NCBI RefSeq assembly: GCF_016907875.1
Contig: NZ_JAFBCU010000001.1
Span: 2,108,001-2,172,000 of the forward strand
Length of the DNA: 64,000 bases
Direction of reading: 5' to 3'
Source of the DNA: Arthrobacter roseus
GTDB lineage: Bacteria > Actinomycetota > Actinomycetes > Actinomycetales > Micrococcaceae
The notes beneath the pieces were generated by a model, which had not been told where the DNA came from, ran no database searches, and saw only the letters and a program-made list of their open reading frames with translations. The position numbers and the translations under genes were made by a program. Below are positions 44,262-53,879 of the stretch, one piece after another (the first letter of the stretch is position 1; every line of letters starts with the position of its first letter).

Positions 44262-45407
44262 ATGCCTGTCGTCATGCCGATCTACGGAACTCGGCCAGAG
44301 GCCATCAAAATGGCGCCCATCATTAAGGCGCTCGAGCAATCTGAAGTGCTGGACTGCGTTGTGACAGTTACTGGGCAGCATCGGGCGATGCTGGATCAGG
44401 TGAACGAACTCTTCGACATTGTTCCTGATCACGATTTAAACATCATTCAGCAGCGACAAACGCTGAATTCAATCATGACGAAAACCATTGGTGGGCTGGA
44501 CAAGCTCTTTGAAGCAAATGCTCCGGATGTCGTTGTTGTCCAAGGCGACACCACTACGTCCACTGCAGGGGCTATCGCTGCCTTTTATCGTGGTATTCCA
44601 GTAGTCCACGTTGAGGCTGGGCTGAGGAGTGGAGACCTGTTTTCTCCGTTTCCCGAAGAAGCCAACCGAAAGATGACTTCCCAGATTGCCAGCCTGCATC
44701 TGGCACCCACGGCCATCAGTAAGGCGAACCTCCTCGGAGAGAACATCGCGGTGTCAGACATAGTCGTGACCGGAAATACCGTCATTGACGCACTGCTGGA
44801 AATAGTACAGAAACAGATCCCCTTCACGGATCCCAAGCTCGAGGAAATAGCGGATACAGGGCGACAGATCTTATTGGTGACGACGCACCGCCGCGAAAAC
44901 CAGGGTAACGCGATGCGCGGAATGGCGCGCGCCATCGCCCGCATAGCCACAGACAATCCAGACCTCTTGGTTGTCCTTCCGATGCACAAGAATCCCGCTG
45001 TTCGCGAAGCGGTATTGCCGGCGCTTCAGGGGTTGGACAATGTACTCACCACCGAGCCCCTGGCCTATGGCGAATTCACCAGACTACTTTCCCTGTCACA
45101 CATTGTGCTGACCGACTCCGGCGGTGTGCAGGAAGAAGCGCCTAGCCTGGGAAAGCCTGTACTGGTGATGCGTGAAAACACAGAGCGCCCGGAGGCCGTC
45201 ACTGCAGGAACAGTGCGCCTAATAGGTACGGACGAGGGCCGTATCTACGACGAGGTCTCGAGTCTATTGACGGACGCAGCACATTTCGATTCGATGGCAA
45301 ACGCCGTCAATCCATATGGTGACGGAGCTGCCGCACGACGAAGTATTGCTGCAATAGAGGCACTGCTAGGGCTCGGAAATCGTGCGGACGAGTTCACGAG
45401 CAACTGA
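44262..45407 (+). CDS. wecB: UDP-N-acetylglucosamine 2-epimerase (non-hydrolysing)
   Basis: Interconverts UDP-GlcNAc and UDP-ManNAc in the cytoplasm. The 381-residue protein begins MPVVMPIYGTRPEAIKMAPI. Further family marks are GQHRAMLDQV, VQGDTTTSTAG, HVEAGLRSGD, PFPEEANRKM, TTHRRENQG, LTDSGGVQEEAPSLGKPVLVMR and RENTERPEA. I start at ATG 44262 with GGGGGA four bases upstream; an in-frame GTG four codons earlier would use up that site. Its product is the substrate of WecC, encoded in the converging operon. The next gene starts immediately after the stop (TGAATG). Confidence 0.95.
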   Translation: MPVVMPIYGTRPEAIKMAPIIKALEQSEVLDCVVTVTGQHRAMLDQVNELFDIVPDHDLNIIQQRQTLNSIMTKTIGGLDKLFEANAPDVVVVQGDTTTSTAGAIAAFYRGIPVVHVEAGLRSGDLFSPFPEEANRKMTSQIASLHLAPTAISKANLLGENIAVSDIVVTGNTVIDALLEIVQKQIPFTDPKLEEIADTGRQILLVTTHRRENQGNAMRGMARAIARIATDNPDLLVVLPMHKNPAVREAVLPALQGLDNVLTTEPLAYGEFTRLLSLSHIVLTDSGGVQEEAPSLGKPVLVMRENTERPEAVTAGTVRLIGTDEGRIYDEVSSLLTDAAHFDSMANAVNPYGDGAAARRSIAAIEALLGLGNRADEFTSN

Positions 45408-48098
45408 ATGTTCGAGAAAGAACAACTACCTGTCCTCCGAACCATTGTGGAGCCGTTGCTTCCACGGAGCAGGGGCGACGCAGCTCGGGACCGAGCACAG
45501 CAGTTCCTCGACTCACATATCGTCGCAACGTCAGCCTTCGGTTCTGTCCCCTATGCAAACGGCGCCATGTGGGCCACCGAGGAGAATCGCAGTCTTGGGC
45601 GATTCCTCCATGGCTTTATTTTCTTCGGTGACTGGTACGGCACCGTGTTCGAGGACCCCTCGGATAGCACTCGACAGAACGCCGTGGAGGCCGCACTCGG
45701 CATAGTTCAGCGCTGGAGCGGCTTGTATGAAGAACCCGCAGACTCATCCACGATGGCCTTTCACGATGAAACAACGGCCCAGCGGCTCATAGCTCTGATC
45801 TCCCTCGAACTCGCCCTGACGCCGTTAGCGCCGGAGGGCGTTGATACAATCATTGCTCCACTGATGCGATCGACAGCGGAGCTGTTGGCCAAGCCGAACT
45901 TCCATGCTTCGGGCAATAATCACGGCATGTTCCAGGATCTTGCTCTCGCCTATTACGCCGTCATGTCGTCGACCGACAGCCTGGGTATCCGTGAAGATTA
46001 TTTCACTACGGCCATGCGCCGGCTCAAGGAATATTTCAGCGAGTGTTTTACCGCAGAAGGCGTACACGTTGAGAACACACCCACCTATCATCTAATGGTC
46101 TCCCGCCATGTGGCCTCTGTGCAGCGTATTGCAGCAGCCGCCGGTCATGAAGACGCCGCCTACTACGCCACACTGATAAGCAATGCCGAGACGTATGCCA
46201 CGCACGCCATCATGCCCAACGGCGTTTATCCTCCAGTCAGCGATACGCAACAGCTGGACCTCTCACGTTCGGGCATGCAATCGATTTTCCAGAGCCCCGA
46301 GTTTGCTTTCGCGTCCACCCAAGGACGGAAGGGCACCAAGCCAAAAAAACGGATGCTCGTCCTTCCCAAGTCTGGATATGCCATGTACCGTTCAGCGTGG
46401 GGTGATTCCGCGAGCACCTTCGCTTTCTTCTCAGCAGCGTACAACGCCGACTATCACAAGCACTCTGATGATTTGAGTCTGTTTTTGCGGTCCGGCGGTG
46501 TTGACCTTCTGAGTGAAGCAGGTCCATATGGTTACAACTACCAAGACCCCTTGACGAAGTATGGGTTCTCACAATTTTCACACAACAGCCTTGTCGTAGA
46601 CGGCCGGAGCCTTCCGCGGACGGACGCCAAAAAGGACAAGGTGACGCTGACCTGCACCGGAGAGCGTCCCGATGGCTTTAGCGTAGTGGGGACAAATGCG
46701 AGGTACGAGGATGTCGTTCATCAACGGGTCCTGAATATTCGTGAGGTCGAAGGCGTCTCCGAGCTCGACGTCACAGACATCATCACAAGCGAGAACGAAC
46801 ACAACTATCAACTCCTGTGGCATCTGGGCACGGAGGTAGAAGTAGTTACCCATGGACACGGATTCGAACTGTTCCACGAGGGCGCCAAGGTGTTGGATCT
46901 GATGGTTCGTGCGAACTGCCCACTCCGCCTGTCCTTACACGAAGGCCGCATGAAACCGCGGCCACTGGGCTGGCGATTCCCGAACTTCGGTGAAGCTGTC
47001 CCCACAACCACCATCGCCCTCAACTTCGAAGGAACCAACGCCGAACTGAAAACGACCATTCGGTTATCGGGAGGTTGCTTCAATTATGTGGATCGCGGGC
47101 TGTCGGGTGTCGATAGCGAGTGGCAGAGATTCGACGCTGAGATACCAGTCAACTATCTTTTAGAACGTGCAGCCTCCGCGAGAGGTAAAACTCGCCTAGT
47201 GGTGATTTTTTCCGCTATCAACCAACCGGGAGACTTTACCTACAACTACAAGGCGACCGTTGACGAAGTAGACGTCAATGCGCTCTACATCCTCGACGAC
47301 TTTGGCGATCAAGGGTCCTACTACCACTCAGACCATGGATCAGAGGCGATATTTCGGAGCGTTCAGCGTCTCATCAGCGATGTAGCGAAGAATTTGGGAA
47401 TCGAAGCAGATCACATTGCCACCGCTGGCTCATCCAAAGGCGGCACAGCAGCACTTATTCACGGCATCAGCTTGAATGTGGGCCGCATCATCGTAGGAGC
47501 GCCCCAAACACGGATCGGCTCTTTCGTCGCTGAACCGCACTCGAATATTCTCGAGTTCATGGCTGGTGGGACCTCCGCTGAAGACGTTCAGCGACTGAAT
47601 TCAATAGTGCCCGAGATAGCACGGACGGTTACACCTGATAGTCAAATATTTATTCTGGTCGGTGAAAAAGACCACCACCTCCTAAACCATGTCGTGCCTC
47701 TGGTCGACGGGATGACGTCGACGCCAAATGTCACAGTCCTCCCAAACGTGACTCACGGGGACATTGGAAGACCGTTCCGATTGTATTTATCAGCGAGCCT
47801 CGAACAATGGATGGAGGGGCAGAGTGAATTTTTTCTACCCTATGCGCTCACTGAGGGCGAAGAAGTAGATAGCGTCAGACTTAGGGTGTATTTGCCAACG
47901 AACTTGCAGGCTGCCTTTAGTCTATTTAGAGGAACTGAATTAGTCGAAAAGATACACTATTCAGCCAATGAAGTGGTCGCATTCAACGAGCTTGAACCTG
48001 GTCGGTATCGAGTGAGAATCTATTGTCGTTCTAGTAGCGATCGCAAAACCTGCGCGTTTACAACACGATTAATAAACATTGCTTCCAAGGATAGCTAA
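45408..48098 (+). CDS. Heparinase II/III-like lyase fused to an Asp2/XcbB-like hydrolase
   Basis: An 896-residue multidomain protein. Residues 1-310 are an alpha/alpha-barrel like alginate and heparin lyases (FHASGNNHGMFQDLALAY with Asn170/His172, NTPTYHLMVSRH with Tyr227/His228). Residues 320-565 form a heparinase II/III-like beta domain (NADYHKHSDDLSLFLRSGG). Residues 585-800 are an alpha/beta-hydrolase like Asp2 and XcbB/CpsF capsule proteins: LDDFGDQGSYYH, elbow AGSSKGGTAALIHG (Ser676), with Asp755 and His783 as the likely partners. About 100 residues of beta structure follow. No signal peptide is seen. A role in trimming or acetyl-type modification of a uronic-acid polymer is inferred. 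Its ATG abuts the wecB stop. Confidence 0.85.
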   Translation: MFEKEQLPVLRTIVEPLLPRSRGDAARDRAQQFLDSHIVATSAFGSVPYANGAMWATEENRSLGRFLHGFIFFGDWYGTVFEDPSDSTRQNAVEAALGIVQRWSGLYEEPADSSTMAFHDETTAQRLIALISLELALTPLAPEGVDTIIAPLMRSTAELLAKPNFHASGNNHGMFQDLALAYYAVMSSTDSLGIREDYFTTAMRRLKEYFSECFTAEGVHVENTPTYHLMVSRHVASVQRIAAAAGHEDAAYYATLISNAETYATHAIMPNGVYPPVSDTQQLDLSRSGMQSIFQSPEFAFASTQGRKGTKPKKRMLVLPKSGYAMYRSAWGDSASTFAFFSAAYNADYHKHSDDLSLFLRSGGVDLLSEAGPYGYNYQDPLTKYGFSQFSHNSLVVDGRSLPRTDAKKDKVTLTCTGERPDGFSVVGTNARYEDVVHQRVLNIREVEGVSELDVTDIITSENEHNYQLLWHLGTEVEVVTHGHGFELFHEGAKVLDLMVRANCPLRLSLHEGRMKPRPLGWRFPNFGEAVPTTTIALNFEGTNAELKTTIRLSGGCFNYVDRGLSGVDSEWQRFDAEIPVNYLLERAASARGKTRLVVIFSAINQPGDFTYNYKATVDEVDVNALYILDDFGDQGSYYHSDHGSEAIFRSVQRLISDVAKNLGIEADHIATAGSSKGGTAALIHGISLNVGRIIVGAPQTRIGSFVAEPHSNILEFMAGGTSAEDVQRLNSIVPEIARTVTPDSQIFILVGEKDHHLLNHVVPLVDGMTSTPNVTVLPNVTHGDIGRPFRLYLSASLEQWMEGQSEFFLPYALTEGEEVDSVRLRVYLPTNLQAAFSLFRGTELVEKIHYSANEVVAFNELEPGRYRVRIYCRSSSDRKTCAFTTRLINIASKDS

Positions 48099-48140
48099 GA
48101 AGCTTCGGTTGTCCTCTCACTCTCTCAGATGTATCACCCG

Positions 48141-51100
48141 TCAATCATTTAGCAATGAGTCGATGATTTTCTGTGTTGTCCGGCTGGCATTGAAAGACCC
48201 TACTGAAAATTTCTTTGCGGCATCCGCGGACTGACCCCATGCAGTCAGAGATTGAGTTCCACTATGTATGGCTAAGGCCATCGCCGACGTTGAACTGTAG
48301 AGCCACTCTGTTGGGTATATCTGATCCGCGCCAGGCCAAGCAATGCTGCAAGGGATCGCGCCAGAGGCCGCACCATCAGCCAAGGTCAAATGGAAAGATT
48401 CGAAGTCGCTCAGCGAGAGCACCACCCCAATTTTGCGATACCAACCCGGCATGTCCTCACCATGTGGATCAAACGTGACCGCGCCATTGAGGAAAGGATC
48501 AGCTTCAATGCGCCTAAGCTGCTCGGAGTAGAAGTCCATCTCCTCGGTGCGTTTGGCCATCCATGGATAATCTTCCGGGCGCTTTCCCTTGATGTACAGA
48601 TGGAACCGGTCATCTTCTCTCCTCAATTTGCTGAGGAGGTCAAGTGCACGATCCAGCCGCTTTCTGCGTGGAATGATCCCAACCAAGCCAAGATTGAAGC
48701 GAGCGCCTGATACTTTGTCGTTATCAAGACCTTCTATGTCGACACTGTTTCCAATAACTCGCGTCTGTTGCTCTGGGATTGAGTAGTCTCGACTGGCAAT
48801 ACTTCGAAGGTGCTCGCCGACGAAGATGAGCTGGTCCACCGCAGCCATATTTAACCTGCTTGGAAAAGGTGTATATAGCTCTTGCAGATGAAAACGCGTC
48901 ACTAAGCGCTGATGTGGCAGTTTGTTCTGCGAATACCAAACAGCATTCCCCAAAGTCCACTCGCAGAAAATGACATCTGCCTGTTCCAATAAGTTACGGC
49001 TGTGAGCTTCATCGTGCTTGTTGTGATCGGTCCACTTGTCAACGAGCACCGTGTGTCCCGTGGACTCCAATTCTGCGATCAGTGCAGTGGCGAACTTCAG
49101 GTCATGTCCAGCCACAACGACCATCTTGGGCTCCGTCGGACGCGACGAAGTTGCCAGTGACGCACCTTTCGGGGCCACAGCGTGAATACGTCGACGAAGC
49201 CGCACTGCGTGGTCGGAAGTGGATGCTCTGTCTGTCATGACCGGATAATCGCCGGTCACCGAACCAACTACCTGGACCATACTCGAGCCCGCCGCGTCCA
49301 CATCAGATTCGTCGACAGTTGCCTGCCTCCACGAGACGTAGAGTCTAGACGTCAGAAGATCTTCGAAGTAGGTACGGTCAAAGACCGAAGTGCTTTCTAG
49401 GGCGGCGATCAGAGATTCGTCCGGTTTCAGCGCGTGGTCGAAGCCCTGTTCCCCGATTACCCGGACATCGAATGGGAGCCCGGCAACGTCCTCAACTTGC
49501 GCAGTTCTACAGAACACGACGCCCGGCAGCACCGACTGAGCGGACAGCTCAGACGCCAACGCTTCCGTCAATGTCTCGACGGTGACTACGTAGCTTTCAA
49601 GCTCTGGCGCTTTGACAACAAGTCCGGCGGTGCGAAGTGCATACGTCAGACGATGCCCGCCCGTGTGTGCCCTGAAAACGGTTCGCATCGCGAGCCACGC
49701 ATCGTCATTTCGGACTGATTCATCGCTCATCCACAGTTCCATGAGGGCTGCGGCAGTGTCAGTGTTATCCAGCACAGGAACTGTTCCCCCAAGTACCCGT
49801 TGCGCGCCCCGTCCAGGACCACTGATGATGGCCCCACCACTGGCGGCAATCTCAACGACCCTGCGGGAAAACATGGTCTGCGATTCAGTCACGGAATTTA
49901 CATTGATGTGAATGGGGTGTGCCTTGTAGGCCTGCACCATCTCTGCGTAATCGAGGCCACCGGCCACGTGTCTGGCCAGGTGCTCTGGAAAGTGGTACGG
50001 GCTATCAGGGTTTAGATGCTGGCGGTCGTAAATGGTCAATCCCAGTGGCGACGCCGCCCCCAGCAATCGATCGAGCTGACGAGAGCGGTCCGCGTACCGG
50101 TCGCCGTAGTAGCTCCCCGCATAGCTAATCGTGTGTGAGTACTCGCGCTCGCTCGCCAAAGGATTGTGGAGACGAGGCTGCGCATAAAAAGGCAGAGAAG
50201 CCACAGATTTCAGATGTTTACCCGGATGCTCAAGATAGCGAGGAATGCAGCTATCGTCAGTCGTGAAGACATGATCAAAGTACTTCGCAGTGACACGAAA
50301 CCGGTTGAAGTGAACAGGATCTTCCTTATTCCAGAAGATCGTTGGAATTCCCTCACGGCGGCAGTGGGCCAGAAGAGCTTTGAGATGGGCAAAGGACGCT
50401 TCGTCGTAGAAGCCAATTTTTCCCGTCCAGAGTCCATCGCCGCCCTCCCATGCTGACTCCACCAGTAATGCGTCCAGACATGTTTCCTGCATTTGCTGCT
50501 TCCAGCGGTCAGGTGTCAACTGCAGCAGGTTGGTCTCCGGTAGAAGTCCGCTCGTGGTAAACCTGTCCGCAATAATGCCGATATTCAGCGATGCCAAAGA
50601 TTGGGCCATCACCGCATCACGACCACCCAGCTGTGAGTAGACCTTCTTCAGGGTGGCCGCGGCCTTAACCCAGGTACGGTCCTTGACGGTCCAGAGGCGC
50701 GCTCTGCGCGTCATGTCGGCAGTACCGGACGTGTCGCGGAGTGTAGCTTCGATAGCATCCGCCAGTGATTTGGAACTTTCGGAATCGCATAGGCGGGCTC
50801 GCTCCCCGTCAGCCCCGGCTAGATCACGCAGTGGAGGCAGATCGGTCAGAATAACCGCTTTCCCTGACGCCATGGCCTCCAACGGCTTCAGCGGAGGAAC
50901 CAATTCTGTTACCGGAAGCCGGCGTCGGGGACTGGGGACGACGTCGAAGCAGCTTAGGTAGAGCGGCACGGAAGACGACGGTACGCGACCAGTGAATGTT
51001 ACGTGGTTCTCAAGCTGCAACTCGTTGGTCAACGCCCGCAGGCCATCTAGTGAGGGGCCATCACCCACAATGACGGTACGAACATCAAGACCTCTGCTCA

Positions 51101-52526
51101 GCACTTCGCCGGTTGCCCTGACGAGCAGGTCCAGACCCTCGTAGTCAACAACACTTCCCGCATAGCCGATGACGGGAATTCCATCCGGGATTCCCAATTT
51201 GGCGAGAGTCTTCTGGTGAGCAGGTAAGGGGGAAAATACATGCACATCTACGGAATTGGGTAGCAGTGTGATGCGCTCCGAAGCTACTCCCCTGCTGACC
51301 AGTTTGTCCGCTACCTGTAGCGTGATCGCCAGAACCTGATCGGCTTCATTGGCTACCAACGTCTCAAGTTGCAGCGCCAGGGCGAAGCGGTCTGTGTGCT
51401 CCCAACCAGGTCTGGAAGATTGTTCGGTGATTTCCCAGAACCCGCGGACCTCATACACGAACGGCAAGCCAAGTCGGCGAGCCGCAATGAGGGCCGGCAA
51501 CGCTGTCACATGGTTTGAGGCAGCGTGGATAATCGAGACTCGGTTCTGCATTGCCACCTGAACGTACTGGTCCGCCGCATACTGCACATACGAATCCAGT
51601 GGTTGGCCCGTCCAACTCGGCCCTGCGGAGAAAAGATGACGTACACCATCGATTTCTTCTTCGAAAGAAGACCGGCTAGCAGTTCCCCTGTCCGTTTTGA
51701 CGTCCCACGGATATCCAGGGCGCACCGCCACGACGAAATCGGCTCCCTGCTTTCTGAGTCCTTGAACGATGCCGTGCGAACGAGTGGAGTATCCGTTCGA
51801 GTTATACGGTGCCGCACTGTGCACGCAGTACATGGTGCGCCTTGGTTCGGCTACGTACCCCGGATTTGGTTGACGTTCAGGGAGAAAGATTCCCTCAGCC
51901 AGGACGCGGGCACCACCGAGGATCGTATCCATGGTCCTCCGCTGCTGTACAGCAGCTTCTGCGACCAGCTCTGCGTGTTCCTCCAGCATCGTGGCCGGCT
52001 CGCGCAGTTCTCCAAGTTGGAAGTAGCGGAAGGCCACGAGGTTATAGAGGTGCTGAAGAGTGGGTTCAGCGTCAAAAGCGCTGGTCCATTGACGTAGCTT
52101 CTCATCGCGAGCAGTCGTGGCTTCGTTCGACGGTACGCTCGCTTCCATCACCAATGCGCTCTTGGACTCAGCCTTCGTTGAGCTGGACCGTCGGGACGCC
52201 TCACGCAGCAGACGTTTACTGGCTCGCCAAGGAAGCATGACAGCTTTTCCAACCTTCAAGCTGCTGGATTTTCGCAAGGTCTCAGCCACAGTCACGAGAC
52301 GAGCCTTGTCCGCCGCCAGTTTCTCGATTTGGCGCTGTTGACCGGCTACGTGTTCTTCCGCTCGGCTCAGTTGCTGACGGACTGTGCGCAACTCGTGGGA
52401 TGAATGGCGTTCGTCCTCCACCAGCTCCTCGTAATCCGAGATGAGTTGGTGCACGTTATCCAGATAGTGGGCCTGCTTAGCCAGAGCCATTCCCGACGGC
52501 GACTGCGCCTCATCATAGGTCGACAC
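48141..52526 (-). CDS. Multi-module glycosyltransferase (GT4 + CgeB-like + GT4-like)
   Basis: A 1461-residue cytoplasmic protein, unusually long for this class. After a coiled-coil part (about 20-85), residues 230-635 are a GT4 transferase (NSNGYSTRSHG, PFVYEVRGFW, VIGYAGSVVDYEGLD, PPLKPLEAMASGKAV). Residues 645-970 are a CgeB-like module (GIPTIFWNKEDPVHF, NVNSVTESQTMFSRRVVEIAASG). Residues 975-1100 look like a shrunken GT2 domain without its aspartates. Residues 1134-1461 are a third GT-B-like module (NSVDIEGL, GLVGIIPRRKRLDRAL, FESFHLTLADGAASG). It should build several linkages of the surface polymer. It starts with GTG 52526 (GAGGA upstream), last gene of the operon. Confidence 0.85.
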   Translation of the reverse strand: MSTYDEAQSPSGMALAKQAHYLDNVHQLISDYEELVEDERHSSHELRTVRQQLSRAEEHVAGQQRQIEKLAADKARLVTVAETLRKSSSLKVGKAVMLPWRASKRLLREASRRSSSTKAESKSALVMEASVPSNEATTARDEKLRQWTSAFDAEPTLQHLYNLVAFRYFQLGELREPATMLEEHAELVAEAAVQQRRTMDTILGGARVLAEGIFLPERQPNPGYVAEPRRTMYCVHSAAPYNSNGYSTRSHGIVQGLRKQGADFVVAVRPGYPWDVKTDRGTASRSSFEEEIDGVRHLFSAGPSWTGQPLDSYVQYAADQYVQVAMQNRVSIIHAASNHVTALPALIAARRLGLPFVYEVRGFWEITEQSSRPGWEHTDRFALALQLETLVANEADQVLAITLQVADKLVSRGVASERITLLPNSVDVHVFSPLPAHQKTLAKLGIPDGIPVIGYAGSVVDYEGLDLLVRATGEVLSRGLDVRTVIVGDGPSLDGLRALTNELQLENHVTFTGRVPSSSVPLYLSCFDVVPSPRRRLPVTELVPPLKPLEAMASGKAVILTDLPPLRDLAGADGERARLCDSESSKSLADAIEATLRDTSGTADMTRRARLWTVKDRTWVKAAATLKKVYSQLGGRDAVMAQSLASLNIGIIADRFTTSGLLPETNLLQLTPDRWKQQMQETCLDALLVESAWEGGDGLWTGKIGFYDEASFAHLKALLAHCRREGIPTIFWNKEDPVHFNRFRVTAKYFDHVFTTDDSCIPRYLEHPGKHLKSVASLPFYAQPRLHNPLASEREYSHTISYAGSYYGDRYADRSRQLDRLLGAASPLGLTIYDRQHLNPDSPYHFPEHLARHVAGGLDYAEMVQAYKAHPIHINVNSVTESQTMFSRRVVEIAASGGAIISGPGRGAQRVLGGTVPVLDNTDTAAALMELWMSDESVRNDDAWLAMRTVFRAHTGGHRLTYALRTAGLVVKAPELESYVVTVETLTEALASELSAQSVLPGVVFCRTAQVEDVAGLPFDVRVIGEQGFDHALKPDESLIAALESTSVFDRTYFEDLLTSRLYVSWRQATVDESDVDAAGSSMVQVVGSVTGDYPVMTDRASTSDHAVRLRRRIHAVAPKGASLATSSRPTEPKMVVVAGHDLKFATALIAELESTGHTVLVDKWTDHNKHDEAHSRNLLEQADVIFCEWTLGNAVWYSQNKLPHQRLVTRFHLQELYTPFPSRLNMAAVDQLIFVGEHLRSIASRDYSIPEQQTRVIGNSVDIEGLDNDKVSGARFNLGLVGIIPRRKRLDRALDLLSKLRREDDRFHLYIKGKRPEDYPWMAKRTEEMDFYSEQLRRIEADPFLNGAVTFDPHGEDMPGWYRKIGVVLSLSDFESFHLTLADGAASGAIPCSIAWPGADQIYPTEWLYSSTSAMALAIHSGTQSLTAWGQSADAAKKFSVGSFNASRTTQKIIDSLLND

Positions 52527-52584
52527 GATGGTTGGTCCTCACTGCTGTCTACGGCTAAAAACGAGAAACATGCTGGAGACGTGT

Positions 52585-53865
52585 CTACCGAGCCACTGGT
52601 TGGAACTGTTCCACTGCCATACGCCACATCCCTCGGGTATCCACAACGTCCTTGGACGCAAGGAGTGATTGATTCAAGTTCTTGAACACATCGTGGTCTA
52701 CCAGGAGCGTCACTACATCGGCGCTACGGATCGCTTCTTCTGTTGATACCAGTTCGACGTTCGGCAACCCCGCGAGCTCTTTCGGCAACTGATCAATGTG
52801 CGGTTCTGACACGAGGATTTTGGTCTCGGGAAGTTCTTTCGCCAGCTTCGCCGTGATAGCCACAGACGGCGATTCGCGTAAGTCATCGATATTCGGTTTG
52901 AAGGCAAGACCGAGAATGGCCACGGCCCCAGCGGATGTGTTCTTCAGGTGGCTCTTGACCTTTTCAATAACCCATTGGGGCTTGGCATCATTGGTCTCCC
53001 GTGCCTGGCGGATGATTTTTGCTTCGTCCGGCGCAGCCGCAACGATGAACCACGGGTCTACGGCAATGCAGTGGCCACCGACACCCGGACCGGGCTGCAG
53101 GATATTAACTCTCGGATGGAAATTGGCGAGCTCAATAAGCTCCCAAACATCGATATCCAGCTTGTCGCTGATGACCGACAGCTCGTTAGCAAACGCTATA
53201 TTCACATCCCGATAGGAGTTCTCCACCAGCTTGGCCATTTCAGCGGTCGTCGCACCAGTGAGGTGAATTTGCCCCTGACAGAAGGTTTGGTACAGGGCGC
53301 TTGCCATCTGCGCAGCCGCAGGCGTGATCCCGCCGACGATGCGGTCATTCGTGACCAATTCGATCATAACTCTGCCAGGCAAGACCCGCTCCGGACAGTG
53401 CGCTACGTGGACCAAAGGCTTGCCGTCTGCCTCATCAAGGCTGAGATCCGGGCGGAGACTGATCAGGTAGTTGGCGAGGTGCTGGGTGGTCCCAGGAGGC
53501 GACGTCGACTCGAGGATCACGAGTTCGCCACCTTTCAACGTCGGCGCCAAGCCTCGGGCCGCGGCTTCAATGTAAGACAGGTCGGCGCTCTTGTCAGCGT
53601 TGAACGGGGTGGGTACGGCCAGAATGTAAGCCTCCGCGTGAGGAGTCCGGGTTGTTGCCCTGAGGCTCCCCTTGCTGACGGCACCAGCTACGTGAATGTT
53701 CAGATCTGGCTCCACAAAAGGAACCTCGCCACGGTTAATGGCCTCGACATTTGCTTCTTTGACATCAACGCCGATGACGTTGAGACCATTGGAGGCTAGA
53801 ATCGCCGCCGTAGGCAATCCGATATACCCAAGGCCAATAACAGCTACGTTTTCAATGTTGTTCAC
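52585..53865 (-). CDS. wecC: UDP-N-acetyl-D-mannosaminuronate dehydrogenase
   Basis: Oxidises UDP-ManNAc twice with NAD+ to UDP-ManNAcA. The 426-residue protein has the coenzyme loop VIGLGYIGLPTAAIL, LESTSPPGTT, AEMAKLVENSYRDVNIAFANE and GPGVGGHCIAVDPWF with the catalytic Cys266. The latter stretch (with D-P-W-F) is typical of the WecC branch and not of UDP-glucose dehydrogenase. C-terminal LGLAFKPNIDDLRESPS is standard. It starts with GTG 53865, GGGGA upstream, 14 bases after the preceding gene. With WecB it gives the uronic acid precursor of the polymer. Confidence 0.93.
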   Translation of the reverse strand: MNNIENVAVIGLGYIGLPTAAILASNGLNVIGVDVKEANVEAINRGEVPFVEPDLNIHVAGAVSKGSLRATTRTPHAEAYILAVPTPFNADKSADLSYIEAAARGLAPTLKGGELVILESTSPPGTTQHLANYLISLRPDLSLDEADGKPLVHVAHCPERVLPGRVMIELVTNDRIVGGITPAAAQMASALYQTFCQGQIHLTGATTAEMAKLVENSYRDVNIAFANELSVISDKLDIDVWELIELANFHPRVNILQPGPGVGGHCIAVDPWFIVAAAPDEAKIIRQARETNDAKPQWVIEKVKSHLKNTSAGAVAILGLAFKPNIDDLRESPSVAITAKLAKELPETKILVSEPHIDQLPKELAGLPNVELVSTEEAIRSADVVTLLVDHDVFKNLNQSLLASKDVVDTRGMWRMAVEQFQPVAR

Positions 53866-53879
53866 AAAATTTCCCCACT

